NCBI RefSeq assembly: GCF_001425825.1
Contig: NZ_LMDM01000023.1
Coordinates: 366,213-430,212 of the forward strand
DNA length: 64,000 bases
Direction of reading: 5' to 3'
From: Rhizobacter sp. Root1238
Lineage (GTDB): Bacteria; Pseudomonadota; Gammaproteobacteria; Burkholderiales; Burkholderiaceae_C
The notes beneath the pieces are model-generated. The model was not told the origin of the DNA and did not search any database. It was given only the letters and a program-made list of their open reading frames with translations. The position numbers were made by a program, and so were the translations under genes. Below are positions 27,497-37,139 of this stretch, piece after piece; the first letter of the stretch is position 1; each line of letters opens with the position of its first letter.

Positions 27497-28436
27497 GGGA
27501 CTCCTGCATGGCTGCATGCATGGCGTTGAACAACGGTATCGCTGCGGCAAGCAGCGCGTCGTCGGTGTCGTGCGTGGCCTGCAGGCCACGCACGAGCATC
27601 TCGACGCCCGCGGCCTCGTCGACGGCAGTGCCGCCGATGTCGATGCAGTGGACGAGCCCGGCGAAACGCCGAACGGCTGGATCCGCCATCAGGCCGAAAC
27701 TCTCGGCAACCACCTCGAAGGTCACTTTGTCGCCCACGTGGGTGAAGGTCGCGCCGTCGAAGTCGTACCCGAGGGCGGTCTTCGGGCACTTCTTCGTGTT
27801 GGCCAGCCAGGTGAATGTGGGCGATCGGTCAATGAAGCGCTGCACGAGCCAGGCCGTCGCGAGGCGGTCGACCCATGGCCGCTTGCGGGTCGCCCAGGTG
27901 CGGCCCTGGTAGTCGACGATGAGACGCGATGCAACCGCTGCCTGCGTCGGCGCCGGTTCGTCGGGCGACAAGTGCAGTTCGACCTCGCGCCGCAATGCGG
28001 TGAGGGCGTCGGCGGCCTTCCGGCTGCCGGTGCCGGCAAAGAAATCGCCAGCCTGGATGGTCTGCAGCTGCTGTTCCAGCGTCCGCAGGCCCCTGTGCAG
28101 TTCTGCCTCCGTTGCCCTCTTGATGCTGCCGCGATCCTCCTTGATCGACTGGAGCAGCTCTGCGTAGAGGTCCGACCGGTCGAACAAGCCGCGGAACGCC
28201 TTGTCTTGTGCCTCGTCACGGGCCGGCACCACCAGCATGTGGGCCTCGGCGCCTGCCCCGGAGATCGTTCGTTCCAGGTCCCACAGCGCCTGCGCGGTCG
28301 ACGCGTGTTCCGGAAGGATGTAGACGCCCTCGCGCAGCGTGCCGGCGCCCGTGGCCTTCAGGGCGCGCCAGACCCTGACGCGCAAAGCGCTGGGCTTGGT
28401 CGGAAGTGTCGCGGTCAGGATCAGCCAATTGATCAT
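27486..28436 (-). CDS. chrB: Chromate resistance regulator/protein ChrB
   Basis: 316 residues. The N-terminal half contains LRVRVWRALKATGAGTLREGVYILP, typical of ChrB. The C-terminal half includes RKRPWVDRLATAWLVQRFID and HCIDIGG, the ChrB C-terminal domain. ChrB proteins act as chromate-responsive regulators of chrBAC operons and also promote resistance. The start is ATG 28436 (MINWLIL); earlier in-frame starts are unsupported. It is first in the chrB-chrA-chrC operon and divergent from a broken EamA gene. Confidence 0.9.
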   Translation of the reverse strand: MINWLILTATLPTKPSALRVRVWRALKATGAGTLREGVYILPEHASTAQALWDLERTISGAGAEAHMLVVPARDEAQDKAFRGLFDRSDLYAELLQSIKEDRGSIKRATEAELHRGLRTLEQQLQTIQAGDFFAGTGSRKAADALTALRREVELHLSPDEPAPTQAAVASRLIVDYQGRTWATRKRPWVDRLATAWLVQRFIDRSPTFTWLANTKKCPKTALGYDFDGATFTHVGDKVTFEVVAESFGLMADPAVRRFAGLVHCIDIGGTAVDEAAGVEMLVRGLQATHDTDDALLAAAIPLFNAMHAAMQESHDR

Positions 28437-28517
28437 GAAGCAAATATCACACATGGCGATGATTGCTACAAGGACTGTTTCGCTGGACGTCCTGGCCCTC
28501 GCAGATGTGCTCCACTG

Positions 28518-28969
28518 ATGCCCGTGTCCCTCCGCTCCGCCTTGCCCGCCCTGGCCGCAGCCTTGCTGTTCGGCGCCAGCACGCCGTTCGCCAAGGTGCT
28601 GATCGGGAACATGCAGCCGTTGTTGCTGGCAGGGCTTCTCTACGTAAGAGCTTCTTGATAGCGCCACTGTTCGGCGTCGTCATTTCGCTGGTGCTTTGGC
28701 CGGAGCCTCCGTCCGCATCGTTCTGGGCAGCGTCAGCGCTGATGGGTGTCGGCGTCTGGCTGCATGTTCGCGAACGGCACGAACACGAACACACGCATGA
28801 GCCGCTCGAGCACGCGCATCCGCATCGACACGACGCGCACCATGAGCACGAGCATGACTTTCCGTGGGACGGGAGCGAGCCGCATGTGCACCCACATCGG
28901 CATGGCGTTCTGTCGCACAGGCACGCGCACTTTCCTGACATCCACCACCGGCACGGGCATTCGCACTGA
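28518..28969 (+). pseudogene. EamA/DMT transporter remnant with histidine-rich tail
   Basis: The first 46 codons (MPVSLRSALPALAAALLFG to GLLYVRAS, then a stop) match the start of an EamA-type drug/metabolite transporter. In the next frame, from about 28640, come its last helices (FLIAPLFGVVISLVLW, MGVGVWLHV) and a C-terminal tail of about 65 residues containing some 20 histidines. The middle, probably about 200 residues, is missing and the frames do not match, so this is an internal deletion. The His-rich tail may once have bound metal, in keeping with the metal-resistance neighbours. Confidence 0.78.
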
Positions 28970-29123
28970 GCTCCGTGCGACGCCGGGAAGCGGCGATGCA
29001 GGTTTGCGCCGATGCGCGCCATGGCGAGCATGCTGCGCTTGCGACACTGACACACGGAACCGCCGCAGACTCGCATTCCTGCAGGAACCCGCGTGGAGAC
29101 TGGCTTTGGGGATGGGGAGGGTG

Positions 29124-29218
29124 ACGAGCCTTACCCCCGGCACTGGTCGCGACAGTTAGGGCTGCTTCGTTCCCGACCTGACCCGGTTGGCCGTGCTTCC
29201 ATGCGGGGAGGCCCGTCG
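29124..29218 (-). ncRNA. ffs: 4.5S signal recognition particle RNA
   Basis: On the minus strand the SRP RNA signature GGTCAGGTCGGGAACGAAGC (29184-29165) is unmistakable: it is the conserved hairpin bound by Ffh. Flanking segments GGGCCTCCCCGC and GCCGGGGGTAAGGCTC pair to form the terminal stem. Ends are approximate, judged from this pairing and from the upstream -10 box. It lies directly after the PurM-like gene on the same strand, as often seen near dnaX in Burkholderiales. Confidence 0.92.
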
Positions 29219-29224
29219 CGGCGG

Positions 29225-29230
29225 ATTGTA
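29225..29230 (-). promoter_or_regulatory. -10 box of the ffs promoter
   Basis: Minus-strand TACAAT followed by CCGCCGCGAC, seven bases before the inferred 5' end of the RNA. No good -35 box was seen. The context closely resembles the TATAATCCGC boxes of rpmE2 and rho. Confidence 0.5.
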
Positions 29231-29250
29231 GGCGACGGGGAATGGCCTTC

Positions 29251-30372
29251 TCAGCGCAGCTGCAAAGAATCGTCGCCGAACTCGATGTTCAGCGGCTCGA
29301 TCAGCAGCCGCTTCGGCCCGGCTTCGACCGCGCCCGCCACCATCGCCTTCACGCCTGCGGCCTCGGCCACCTCCACCGTGCGCTGCGCATCTTCCGCCTT
29401 CACGAAGATCGCGAAGCCCGCGCCCATGTTCAGCGTGCTGTACGCCTCCTGGTCGTCCTGCTTCGCATGCTGCTGGATGAACTTCAGCACCGGCGTCACC
29501 TCGGGCACGCTGTGGATGCGGTACGTGTGCGTCGCCGGGTGCCGCAGCAGCTTGCGCCAGCCGTGGCCGGTGATGTTGGCGCAGTAGTGCGGCTGGATGC
29601 CGGCCTTGTACAGCGCCTCGGTCACCGGCGAATACAGCACCGTCGGGGCCAGCAGCGCCTCGCCGTAGCTCAGCCCCGGCGACACTTCCGTCAGGTAACC
29701 CTGCGGCAGCCGCTCCACCAGCTTGCGCGCCAGGCTCAGCCCGTTCGCATGGATGCCGCTCGACGCCAGCAGCACGATCGCATCGCCCGGCGCCAGCTTG
29801 TCGCCGACCGACAGCCGTTCCTTGGGGTTGATCAGCCCGGTGCAGCTCGCCGCCAGGTCGATGCGGCCTTCGGCCACGATGCCGGCCAGCGCCGGCGTCT
29901 CGCCGCCGCCCCAGGCCACCTGGCAGGTGTCGCACGCGGCCTTCCAGCCTTCCACCAGCGCCTGCGCGCGCTGCGCGTCGGAGAACCAGTCGGAGCCGCC
30001 CGCGGCCCAGTAGGCCTGCACCACCAGCGGCGTCGCGCCGACGGTGATCAGGTCGTTGATCGCCATCGCGATCGTGTCCTGCGCAATGCCGGCGTAGTAG
30101 CTCTTGCCGGTCAGCGCCTTCATCTCGTCGGCCACCAGCGCCTTCGAGCCCAGGCATTCGACGATCGATGCCAGATAGAACGGCCCGACGTCGACCACAT
30201 AGGCCGATTCGCCGCGCGAGGCCTCGACCTCGGTGAACCCGTGGGCGGCCAGGTGGGCGCCGGTCGCCTTCGCGGCGCGCTGGGCGGCCACCTTCAGCGG
30301 GTCGATCAGGTCGTAGTTGACGCCGGCCTGTTCGTAGCTGAGCGTGTCGGGGGAAGCAGGGGTGGATTTCAT
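29251..30372 (-). CDS. PurM-like AIR synthase-family protein
   Basis: 373 residues. It has the AIR synthase architecture (AINDLITVGATPL, WGGGETPALAG, SSGIHANGLSLARKL, MGAGFAIFV). However, the canonical PurM segment GTDGVGTK is replaced by VECLGSKAL, and the N-terminus reads YEQAGVNYDLIDPLK. PurM itself is about 350 residues and closes the imidazole ring in purine synthesis. This could be a divergent PurM or a paralogue acting on a different substrate. It probably has a GATAAT -10 box just upstream, is divergent from dnaX and is followed by the SRP RNA. Confidence 0.75.
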   Translation of the reverse strand: MKSTPASPDTLSYEQAGVNYDLIDPLKVAAQRAAKATGAHLAAHGFTEVEASRGESAYVVDVGPFYLASIVECLGSKALVADEMKALTGKSYYAGIAQDTIAMAINDLITVGATPLVVQAYWAAGGSDWFSDAQRAQALVEGWKAACDTCQVAWGGGETPALAGIVAEGRIDLAASCTGLINPKERLSVGDKLAPGDAIVLLASSGIHANGLSLARKLVERLPQGYLTEVSPGLSYGEALLAPTVLYSPVTEALYKAGIQPHYCANITGHGWRKLLRHPATHTYRIHSVPEVTPVLKFIQQHAKQDDQEAYSTLNMGAGFAIFVKAEDAQRTVEVAEAAGVKAMVAGAVEAGPKRLLIEPLNIEFGDDSLQLR

Positions 30373-30491
30373 CGGGGCAGCAAGGTCGGTCGCGGGTCGG
30401 CCGCAGGGCCGAAACCGCGATTATCGGATACCACCGGCCCGCACTCGTCCGACCCCCGGCCGGGGCTGTCAGGCCCCCGTAGAATGCCCCG

Positions 30492-32381
30492 ATGTCTTAC
30501 CTCGTCCTGGCCCGCAAATACCGCCCGCGTGACTTCGAAGGCCTCGTCGGCCAGGAGCACGTCGTGCAGGCGCTGGCCAACGCGCTGACGCAGCAACGCC
30601 TGCACCACGCCTACCTGTTCACCGGCACGCGCGGCGTCGGCAAGACCACCGTCTCGCGCATCCTCGCCAAATCGCTCAACTGCACCGGTGCCGACGGGCA
30701 GGGCACCATCACCGCCCACCCCTGCGGCGTCTGCGATGCCTGCCGCGACATCGACAGCGGCCGCTTCGTCGACTACGTCGAGCTCGATGCGGCCTCCAAT
30801 CGCGGCGTCGAAGAGATCTCGCAGCTGCTCGACCAGGCCGTCTACAAGCCGGTGGTCGGCCGCTTCAAGGTCTACATGATCGACGAAGTCCACATGCTGT
30901 CGAACACCGCGTTCAACGCGATGCTGAAGACGCTCGAGGAACCGCCCGATTACCTGAAGTTCGTCCTCGCGACGACCGATCCGCAGAAGGTGCCGCCGAC
31001 CGTGTTGTCGCGCTGCCTGCAGTTCAACCTTCGGCCGATGGCGCCGCAGACGGTGCAGGAACACCTCGCGACGGTGCTGAACGCCGAGCAGATCGAAGCC
31101 GAGCCCGGCGCGCTGCGCCTGCTGGCGCGTGCCGCCCGCGGCTCGATGCGCGATGCGCTGTCGCTCACCGACCAGGCCATCGCGTTCGGCGCCGGCGCGC
31201 TGCTCGAGGCCGGAGTGCGCCAGATGCTCGGCGCGGTCGACCGCAGCCATGCGGTGCGGCTGGTCGAGGCGCTGGCCGCCGGCGACGGCGCCGAGGTGGT
31301 CGCCACGGTCGACGGGCTGCGCTCGCTCGGCCTGTCGTGCAGCGGCACGCTCGAAGAGATCGCGACGCTGCTGCAGCAGATGGCGGTGCTGCAGGCGGTG
31401 CCGGGCGCCGCCGACGAGAGCGATCCCGACACGCCGGCCGTGCAGCGCCTGGCCGGGCTGCTGGCGCCCGACGAGACGCAGCTGCTGTACAGCATCGTGC
31501 TGCATGGCCGCGCCGAGCTGGGCCTGGCGCCCGACGAATACAGCGGCCTCGTGATGGTGTTGCTGCGCCTGCTGGCCTTCAAGCCGGGCGGCACGCCGGC
31601 CCCGCGCCGCGAAGCGCCGGCGATGGTCAGCGGCCGCAGCAGCGCGGCCGCGGTGCCGGCGGCAGCGGCCGCGGCGCCTGTGCGGCGTCCGCCGCCGATC
31701 GTCGCGGCACCGCCTGCGCGGCCCATGGCTGCGCCGCCGGTCCCGTCATCCGTTGCAAGGCCGCCTGCCGCGCCAGCGCCGGTGCAGGCACGCCCGGCAG
31801 CGCGCCCCGAGGTTCGAGACAGCGAGCCGCCGCCGTGGCTCGATGTGCCCTTCGACGACGATCCCGCCGGGTCGTCGGCCCCGATGCCCGAGCCCGACGA
31901 CGAGCCGCGTGCGCGCAGCGCGCCGTCCGCGCCCGTTCCGGTGCCGATGGCCGCGTCGCCGGTACCGGGCTTCGACCGCACGCCGCTCGGCGACCGCTGG
32001 AACGACACCGTCGTGCAGATGGTGCAGGCCAACGCCATCGGCGCGCTGGTGCGCGAACTCGCGCTGCAAGGCCAGTGCATCGCGGTCGACGAGCAGGGCG
32101 CCGAGCAGGTCTGGCGCCTGCGCGTCGAGCGCGAGACGCTGCGCGCCGACGTGCAGCGCAACAAGCTGCAGGCCGCATTGGCCACGCAGCTCGGCCGGCC
32201 GGTGCGCATCGAGGTCGAACCCGGCGTGCCGACCGATTCGCCGGCCTTGCGCGCCGCCGCCGAGCGCGCGCGCCGCCAGGCCGAAGCCGAACAGATCATC
32301 CACAACGACCCGCTGGTGCAGGCCCTGATGCAGCAGTTCAAGACGGCGCGCATCGTGCCCGGCTCGGTCAAACCCCACTGA
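30492..32381 (+). CDS. dnaX: DNA polymerase III subunits gamma and tau
   Basis: 629 residues. The clamp-loader AAA+ domain has GTRGVGKTT (Walker A), the zinc-binding cysteines around [17 protein letters not shown] (Walker B) and the [10 protein letters not shown] sensor region. A long Pro/Ala-rich linker (about residues 365-490) precedes the tau domain, which binds the polymerase and helicase. It loads the beta clamp and couples the replisome. I saw no obvious A-rich slippery heptamer for making gamma. It precedes ybaB and recR in the usual order. Confidence 0.95.
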   Translation: MSYLVLARKYRPRDFEGLVGQEHVVQALANALTQQRLHHAYLFTGTRGVGKTTVSRILAKSLNCTGADGQGTITAHPCGVCDACRDIDSGRFVDYVELDAASNRGVEEISQLLDQAVYKPVVGRFKVYMIDEVHMLSNTAFNAMLKTLEEPPDYLKFVLATTDPQKVPPTVLSRCLQFNLRPMAPQTVQEHLATVLNAEQIEAEPGALRLLARAARGSMRDALSLTDQAIAFGAGALLEAGVRQMLGAVDRSHAVRLVEALAAGDGAEVVATVDGLRSLGLSCSGTLEEIATLLQQMAVLQAVPGAADESDPDTPAVQRLAGLLAPDETQLLYSIVLHGRAELGLAPDEYSGLVMVLLRLLAFKPGGTPAPRREAPAMVSGRSSAAAVPAAAAAAPVRRPPPIVAAPPARPMAAPPVPSSVARPPAAPAPVQARPAARPEVRDSEPPPWLDVPFDDDPAGSSAPMPEPDDEPRARSAPSAPVPVPMAASPVPGFDRTPLGDRWNDTVVQMVQANAIGALVRELALQGQCIAVDEQGAEQVWRLRVERETLRADVQRNKLQAALATQLGRPVRIEVEPGVPTDSPALRAAAERARRQAEAEQIIHNDPLVQALMQQFKTARIVPGSVKPH

Positions 32382-32400
32382 AACACGAGGACCCCACACC

Positions 32401-32727
32401 ATGATGAAGAACCAACTCGCCGGTCTGATGAAGCAGGCCCAGGCGATGCAGGACAACCTGAAGAAGGCGCAGGACGAGCTCGCGCACATCGAGGTCGAAG
32501 GCCAGTCCGGCGCCGGCCTGGTGAAGGTCACGATGACCTGCAAGCACGACGTGAAGCGCATCGCGATCGACCCGAGCCTGCTGGCCGACGACAAGGACAT
32601 GCTCGAAGACCTGGTCGCCGCCGCCTTCAACGACGGCATCCGCCGTGCCGAAGAGGTGTCGGCCGAGAAGATGGGCAAGCTGACCGCCGGCATGCCGCTG
32701 CCCCCGGGCATGAAGTTCCCCTTCTAG
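32401..32727 (+). CDS. ybaB: Nucleoid-associated protein YbaB/EbfC
   Basis: 108 residues, small and helical at both ends. The central motif [25 protein letters not shown] and the C-terminal [11 protein letters not shown] match the YbaB/EbfC family, whose dimers bind DNA. It starts at ATG 32401 with a second ATG next to it. It lies 19 bases after dnaX and before recR, an arrangement conserved across bacteria. Confidence 0.95.
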   Translation: MMKNQLAGLMKQAQAMQDNLKKAQDELAHIEVEGQSGAGLVKVTMTCKHDVKRIAIDPSLLADDKDMLEDLVAAAFNDGIRRAEEVSAEKMGKLTAGMPLPPGMKFPF

Positions 32728-32731
32728 GAAT

Positions 32732-32813
32732 GTTGACCCCCAGGCTTGCGGCTGCGCCGCTTCTCCACCCCCCGAGGGGGCTCGCCCGCCTTGGGGCGGC
32801 CCGGCGGCGGGCG
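32732..32813 (+). repeat. Dispersed GC-rich intergenic repeat, copy 1
   Basis: GTTGACCCCCAG...CCCCCCGAGGGGGC...GGGGCGGCCCGGCGG fills the whole gap between ybaB and recR. The reverse complement of 58342-58426 contains the same blocks in the same order, with substitutions between them. The copy contains internal palindromes such as CCCCC/GGGGG. It leaves no room for an ordinary ribosome-binding site of recR. Confidence 0.7.
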
Positions 32814-32815
32814 TG

Positions 32816-33403
32816 ATGGCCGAACCTGCACTCGACGGACTGATCGAAGCGCTGCGCCGGCTGCCCGGCGTCGGGCAGAAGTCTGCGCAGCGCATGGCCT
32901 TCCACCTGCTGCAGCACGACCGCGACGGCGCGGCGCGCATCGCGGCATCGCTGCAACGGGCGATGGCGAATGTGCGCCACTGCGAGCGCTGCCACACCTT
33001 CACCGAAGGCCCGGTCTGCAGCACCTGCGCCGATGAGCGGCGCGATGCGCGGCTGCTGTGCGTCGTCGAGACGCCGGCCGACCAGGCGGCGCTCGAGCGC
33101 ACCGGCAGCTACAAGGGGCTGTACTTCGTGCTGATGGGGCGGCTGAGCCCGCTCGACGGCGTCGGCGCACGCGACATCGGCCTCGCGCAGTTGATCGAGC
33201 GCGCGGGCGATGGGTCGGTCGAGGAAGTGATCGTCGCGACCAACTTCACCGCCGAAGGCGAAGCCACCGCGCACGTGATCGGCGAGACGCTCAAATCACG
33301 TGGATTGCGCGTGACGCGGCTGGCGCGTGGCGTGCCGATCGGCAGCGAACTCGAATACGTCGACCTGGGCACGATCGCGCATGCGCTGAGCGATCGGCGA
33401 TAG
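32816..33403 (+). CDS. recR: Recombination protein RecR
   Basis: 195 residues from ATG 32816. It has the helix-hairpin-helix [16 protein letters not shown], the four-cysteine zinc finger (CERCHTF to CSTC) and the Toprim domain with [15 protein letters not shown] and GEATAHVI. It works with RecO and RecF to load RecA at gaps. A GTG three bases earlier is an alternative. The region just upstream is occupied by the dispersed repeat, so the ribosome-binding site is poor. Confidence 0.95.
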   Translation: MAEPALDGLIEALRRLPGVGQKSAQRMAFHLLQHDRDGAARIAASLQRAMANVRHCERCHTFTEGPVCSTCADERRDARLLCVVETPADQAALERTGSYKGLYFVLMGRLSPLDGVGARDIGLAQLIERAGDGSVEEVIVATNFTAEGEATAHVIGETLKSRGLRVTRLARGVPIGSELEYVDLGTIAHALSDRR

Positions 33404-33413
33404 GGGCTGCGGG

Positions 33414-35003
33414 TCAGCGCTTCGCGACCCGCGAACTCCGCTTCGCCGCCGGCCGGTGTGCCTTCGATGCGGTGCGCACCGACGACTTGCGCGCCGTCGT
33501 CGACTTGCTCGCGACGAACACGTACACCGTCTGCCCCGGCTTGAAGTTCGCGCCGACCGTCGTCTTGTTCCACAGCGCGACCTGCGCCGCGCTCACGCGG
33601 TAGCGCTGCGCGACCGTCGCCACGCTCTCGCGCTTGCCGGCCTTCAGCGCCATGCGACGCAACGGCGGCGATTCGGACACCAGCGACATCATCGCGTTGT
33701 CGGCCAGGTGCTCCGACACATCGGTCAGCCGGCTTTCGGCGCGCGGCACCAGCAGCGTCGACCCGGCCCGCACCAGCATGCGCGGCGGGATGTTGTTGAC
33801 CTCGCGCAGCTGCGCCTCGGTCATGCCGACCTGCTTGGCCGCATCGGCCGGACGCAGCGTGCGCGGCGCGACCCAGGCGGTCCACGTGGCCAGCGGGCCG
33901 CGGTGCTCGCCGATGCTGCGCACGAACTGCGCCGCGTTGTCGTACGGCAGCAGCAACTGCGGCGTGCCGGCCGCCAGGATCACCGGGCGGTTCATCTGCG
34001 GGTTCAGCGTCTGGAACTCGTCGTGCGACACGCCGGCCAGCCGCACCGCCAGCGCGACGTCGATGTCGCGCTCGATCGGCACGCTGAGGAAGTACGGGTG
34101 GTTGTCCAGCGACGGCAGCGTCAGCAGGTATTCCTCCGGGTGCAGCACGATGTTCTTGACCGCCTGCAGCTTGGGCACGTAGTACGCCGTCTCGTTCGGC
34201 ATCTTCAGGCTGAGGTAGTCGGTCGGCTTGCCGGCGCGCCGGTTGCGCGCGATGGCGCGCTGCACGTTGCCTTCGCCCCAGTTGTAGGCGGCCAGCGCCA
34301 GGTGCCAGTCGCCGAACATGTCGTGCAGGCGGGCCAGGTAGTCGAGCGCGGCGCGCGTCGAATCGAGCACCGAGCGGCGGTCGTCGCGGAACACGTTCTG
34401 CTTCAGCGAGAAGGTGCTGCCGGTGGCCGGCATGAACTGCCACATGCCCGAGGCCTTGGCCGACGACACCGCCTGCGGGTTGAACGCGCTCTCGACGAAA
34501 GGCAGCAGCGCCAGCTCGGTCGGCATGCCGCGGCGCTCGACCTCTTCGACGATGTGGAACAGGTAGCGGCTGCCGCGCTCGGTCATGCGCTGCACGTAGT
34601 CGGGTCGCGACGCATACCAGCGCTCGGCGGTGCGCACCTGGTCGGTGTCGAGGTCGGGCATCGCGTAGCCGTGGCGCAGCCGCGCCCACAGGTCGATGGT
34701 CGCGGTGGGCGCGTCCAGGTCGACCTTCTCTTCGGGACGCAGCGGATCGATCGGCGGCGCGACGGCCGGGCCTTCGGCGACCGTGCTGTCCGGGGCCGAG
34801 GCGGCCGATGCCGCGCCGGCCGGCGCGCTGGCCGCGGCCGACGCCTCGGGGGCCGAAGCCGCCGAGGCCGCGCCGGCCACGCCGCCATCGGTGGTGGTCG
34901 CGCAGGCGGCCAGCAGGGTCAGCAAGGCGATCAGGCCGAGGCTGCAGCCTCGTCGCACGGTGTGGGTCAAGGACAAGGGCAGCGTCGAACTCAGGTCAAT
35001 CAT
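33414..35003 (-). CDS. mltD: Membrane-bound lytic murein transglycosylase D
   Basis: 529 residues. A lipoprotein signal ends LLAAC, followed by an Ala/Ser-rich linker. The SLT catalytic domain has the glutamate in PFVESAFNPQAVSSAKASGMWQF and the AAYNWGEGNV motif. Two LysM-type cell-wall-binding modules follow in the second half, and the tail is basic. It cleaves peptidoglycan glycan strands at the outer membrane face. Its ATG overlaps the gloB stop (TGATG), so it is coupled to gloB. Confidence 0.93.
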   Translation of the reverse strand: MIDLSSTLPLSLTHTVRRGCSLGLIALLTLLAACATTTDGGVAGAASAASAPEASAAASAPAGAASAASAPDSTVAEGPAVAPPIDPLRPEEKVDLDAPTATIDLWARLRHGYAMPDLDTDQVRTAERWYASRPDYVQRMTERGSRYLFHIVEEVERRGMPTELALLPFVESAFNPQAVSSAKASGMWQFMPATGSTFSLKQNVFRDDRRSVLDSTRAALDYLARLHDMFGDWHLALAAYNWGEGNVQRAIARNRRAGKPTDYLSLKMPNETAYYVPKLQAVKNIVLHPEEYLLTLPSLDNHPYFLSVPIERDIDVALAVRLAGVSHDEFQTLNPQMNRPVILAAGTPQLLLPYDNAAQFVRSIGEHRGPLATWTAWVAPRTLRPADAAKQVGMTEAQLREVNNIPPRMLVRAGSTLLVPRAESRLTDVSEHLADNAMMSLVSESPPLRRMALKAGKRESVATVAQRYRVSAAQVALWNKTTVGANFKPGQTVYVFVASKSTTARKSSVRTASKAHRPAAKRSSRVAKR

Positions 35004-35773
35004 CAGAAGTTGTTTTTCCAGTGGCGCAGCGCAGCCAGCACGTCGACTTCGTCGTCGGGCCGGGCGCCGTGGGTGGCGGCGGCAGTGGCCACCTCGGGTT
35101 GCGCACAGCGCATGAAGGGATTGATGAGGCGCTCCTGCGCGATCGAACTCGGCAGCGTCGCACGGCCGTCGGCGCGCAACGATTCGCAGCGCGCGGTGTA
35201 GTCGAGCAGGTCGGCGTTGTGCGGCTCGACGGCCCGCGCGAACTTCAGGTTCGACAGCGTGTACTCGTGCGCGCAGCACACCCGCGTGTCGCCGGGCAGC
35301 GCGGCCAGGCGCGACAGCGAGCGGTGCATCTGCGCCGGCGTGCCCTCGAAGAGCCGCCCGCAGCCGCCGGAGAAGAGCGTGTCACCGCAGAACAGGATCG
35401 GCGCCTCGCCGTCGCGTGCCGCGCTGAAGTACGCGATGTGGCCGGCGGTGTGGCCCGGCACGTCGATCACGTCGAAGCGCTGGCCGAGCCAGTCGACGGC
35501 ATCGCCGTCGTGCAACGGGGTGAACGGGTTCGGGATCTTCTCGCGCGCCGGTCCGTAGACGGGACCTTGCAGCCGGGGCCGCAGCGCATCGACGCCGCCG
35601 ACGTGGTCGCCATGGTGATGGGTCACTAGAATCGCCGACAGCTTCAGGCCCTGTGCGTCCAGCGCTTGCTCCACCGGTGCCGATTCCCCCGGATCGACGA
35701 CGAGAGCCTGCCGGCCGTCGTGAAGCATCCAGATGTAGTTATCGGCGAAGGCCGGCAGGGCAAGCAGTTTCAT
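35003..35773 (-). CDS. gloB: Hydroxyacylglutathione hydrolase (glyoxalase II)
   Basis: 256 residues, the usual length. The metallo-beta-lactamase motif [10 protein letters not shown] supplies the metal ligands, with further ligands in [20 protein letters not shown] and CAHEYT. It hydrolyses S-D-lactoylglutathione to lactate, completing methylglyoxal detoxification. Its ATG overlaps, on the opposite strand, the ATG of the methyltransferase (CATGA), so the two are divergent. A TATAAT box for gloB therefore lies inside the neighbouring gene. Confidence 0.95.
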   Translation of the reverse strand: MKLLALPAFADNYIWMLHDGRQALVVDPGESAPVEQALDAQGLKLSAILVTHHHGDHVGGVDALRPRLQGPVYGPAREKIPNPFTPLHDGDAVDWLGQRFDVIDVPGHTAGHIAYFSAARDGEAPILFCGDTLFSGGCGRLFEGTPAQMHRSLSRLAALPGDTRVCCAHEYTLSNLKFARAVEPHNADLLDYTARCESLRADGRATLPSSIAQERLINPFMRCAQPEVATAAATHGARPDDEVDVLAALRHWKNNF

Positions 35774-36632
35774 GACACAAGTCGGCGGGATTATAGGTTT
35801 GGCACAGTGGCTGGAGAGCCCCCCGGGGCGCTACCTGCTGGCATGGGAACAGGCCCAGACGGATCGAAGCGTGGCCGATGTGTTCGGATTTCACGCTTTG
35901 CAGCTCGGCATGACCGAACTCGACGGCCTGCGTGCCAACCGCATGCCGCACCGCTGGCTCGCCCTCGACGCGCACGGCGTGGACGCGCCAAGGCCGGTGG
36001 TGGAGGGCGATCCGGCCGCAGAAGTTCCCGCCGATCGCGTGGCCGTGGTGCTGCGCTGCGATTTCGATGCGCTGCCGTTCGATTCGCAAAGCCTGGACCT
36101 GGTCGTGCTGCCGCACACGCTGGAACTCGCCCGCGACCCGCACCTGGCGCTCGGCGAGGTCGAGCGCGTGCTGCGGCCCGAAGGGCGCATCGTGATCCTC
36201 GGCTTCAACCCGACCAGCCTGTGGGGGCTGCGCCAGCGGCTCGGCCGCCTGCTGCGCTACATCGGCTTCTCGCGCAACAAGCCGCTTTTCCTGCCGAGCG
36301 CCGGCGAGTTCCTCGGGTACTGGCGGCTGCGCGACTGGTTGCGGCTGCTCAGCTTCGAGGTGGAGGGCGGTCGCTTCGGCTGTTATCGTCCGCCCCTCAA
36401 GACCGATGCGTGGCTGGCGCGCTATGGCTGGACCGAACGCATCGGCGAACGCTGGTGGCCGGTGCTCGGCAGCGTCTACCTGCTGGTCGCGGTGAAGCGC
36501 GTGCGCGGCATGCGGCTGGTCGGCCTGATCCGGCAGCAGCGCACCGCGGGCCAGCGCGCCGCGACGGTCGCGAGCCACCGTGCGCACCAGCAAGCCCAGC
36601 AGGGCGCCCATTCTTCTTCCGAGACCCCATGA
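35772..36632 (+). CDS. SAM-dependent methyltransferase-like protein
   Basis: 286 residues with a class I methyltransferase core: [42 protein letters not shown] and a C-terminal hydrophobic segment. The glycine-rich SAM-binding loop is not obvious, so binding may be atypical. This protein regularly sits between gloB and rnhA in proteobacteria. Its start overlaps the gloB start divergently, and its stop overlaps the rnhA start (ATGA). The methyl acceptor is unknown. Confidence 0.82.
   Translation: MTQVGGIIGLAQWLESPPGRYLLAWEQAQTDRSVADVFGFHALQLGMTELDGLRANRMPHRWLALDAHGVDAPRPVVEGDPAAEVPADRVAVVLRCDFDALPFDSQSLDLVVLPHTLELARDPHLALGEVERVLRPEGRIVILGFNPTSLWGLRQRLGRLLRYIGFSRNKPLFLPSAGEFLGYWRLRDWLRLLSFEVEGGRFGCYRPPLKTDAWLARYGWTERIGERWWPVLGSVYLLVAVKRVRGMRLVGLIRQQRTAGQRAATVASHRAHQQAQQGAHSSSETP
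35790..35795 (-). promoter_or_regulatory. Probable -10 box of gloB
   Basis: Minus-strand TATAAT followed by CCCGCC, 16 bases before the gloB ATG and inside the first codons of the methyltransferase gene. No good -35 sequence was recognised. Confidence 0.4.
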
Positions 36633-37111
36633 CCGACGCCTCTCCCGCCGCACCCGCCGCACCGCCGCAGATCAAGCGCCCGCAGGTCCTCATCTACACC
36701 GACGGTGCCTGCAAGGGCAACCCCGGCCCCGGCGGCTGGGGCGCGTGGCTGCGCACCGGCGAGCACGAGAAAGAGATGTTCGGCGGCGAGCGCCAGACCA
36801 CCAACAACCGCATGGAGCTGACGGCGGTGATCGAGGCGCTGGCGTCGTTGAAGCGCACCTGCGACGTGATCCTCTACACCGACAGCGAGTACGTGCGCAA
36901 AGGCATCACCGAGTGGATCCACGGCTGGAAGACGCGTGGCTGGAAGACCGCCGACAAGAAGCCGGTGAAGAACGCCGAGCTGTGGCAGCGGCTCGACGGG
37001 CTGCGCAACCTGCACCACGTCGACTGGCGCTGGGTGAAGGGCCACGCGGGCGACCCGGGCAACGAGCGGGCAGACCAGCTCGCGAACAAGGGCGTCGAGA
37101 GCGTGAGGTGA
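36629..37111 (+). CDS. rnhA: Ribonuclease HI
   Basis: 160 residues. The catalytic acidic residues are in [33 protein letters not shown] and [15 protein letters not shown]. It degrades RNA in RNA-DNA hybrids during replication. ATG 36629 overlaps the methyltransferase stop by four bases. The first 17 residues are an Ala/Pro extension relative to the E. coli enzyme. It is convergent with moeA, with a short palindrome between. Confidence 0.96.
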   Translation: MTDASPAAPAAPPQIKRPQVLIYTDGACKGNPGPGGWGAWLRTGEHEKEMFGGERQTTNNRMELTAVIEALASLKRTCDVILYTDSEYVRKGITEWIHGWKTRGWKTADKKPVKNAELWQRLDGLRNLHHVDWRWVKGHAGDPGNERADQLANKGVESVR

Positions 37112-37114
37112 GAT

Positions 37115-37132
37115 CCCGGACGCCGATCCGGG
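37115..37132. terminator. Palindrome between rnhA and moeA
   Basis: CCCGGA and TCCGGG form a 6-bp stem with a 6-base loop in the 28-base gap between two convergent genes. There is no T run, so terminator function is only possible. Confidence 0.35.
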
Positions 37133-37139
37133 GGGCCGT

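Noticed and set aside
28970-29123. Further gene between the EamA remnant and the SRP RNA
   Set aside because: Only short arginine-rich frames without ribosome-binding sites; I see nothing else in it.
30480-30491. Possible leaderless dnaX mRNA from TAGAAT six bases before the ATG
   Set aside because: No -35 sequence at the right distance, so the box is probably chance.
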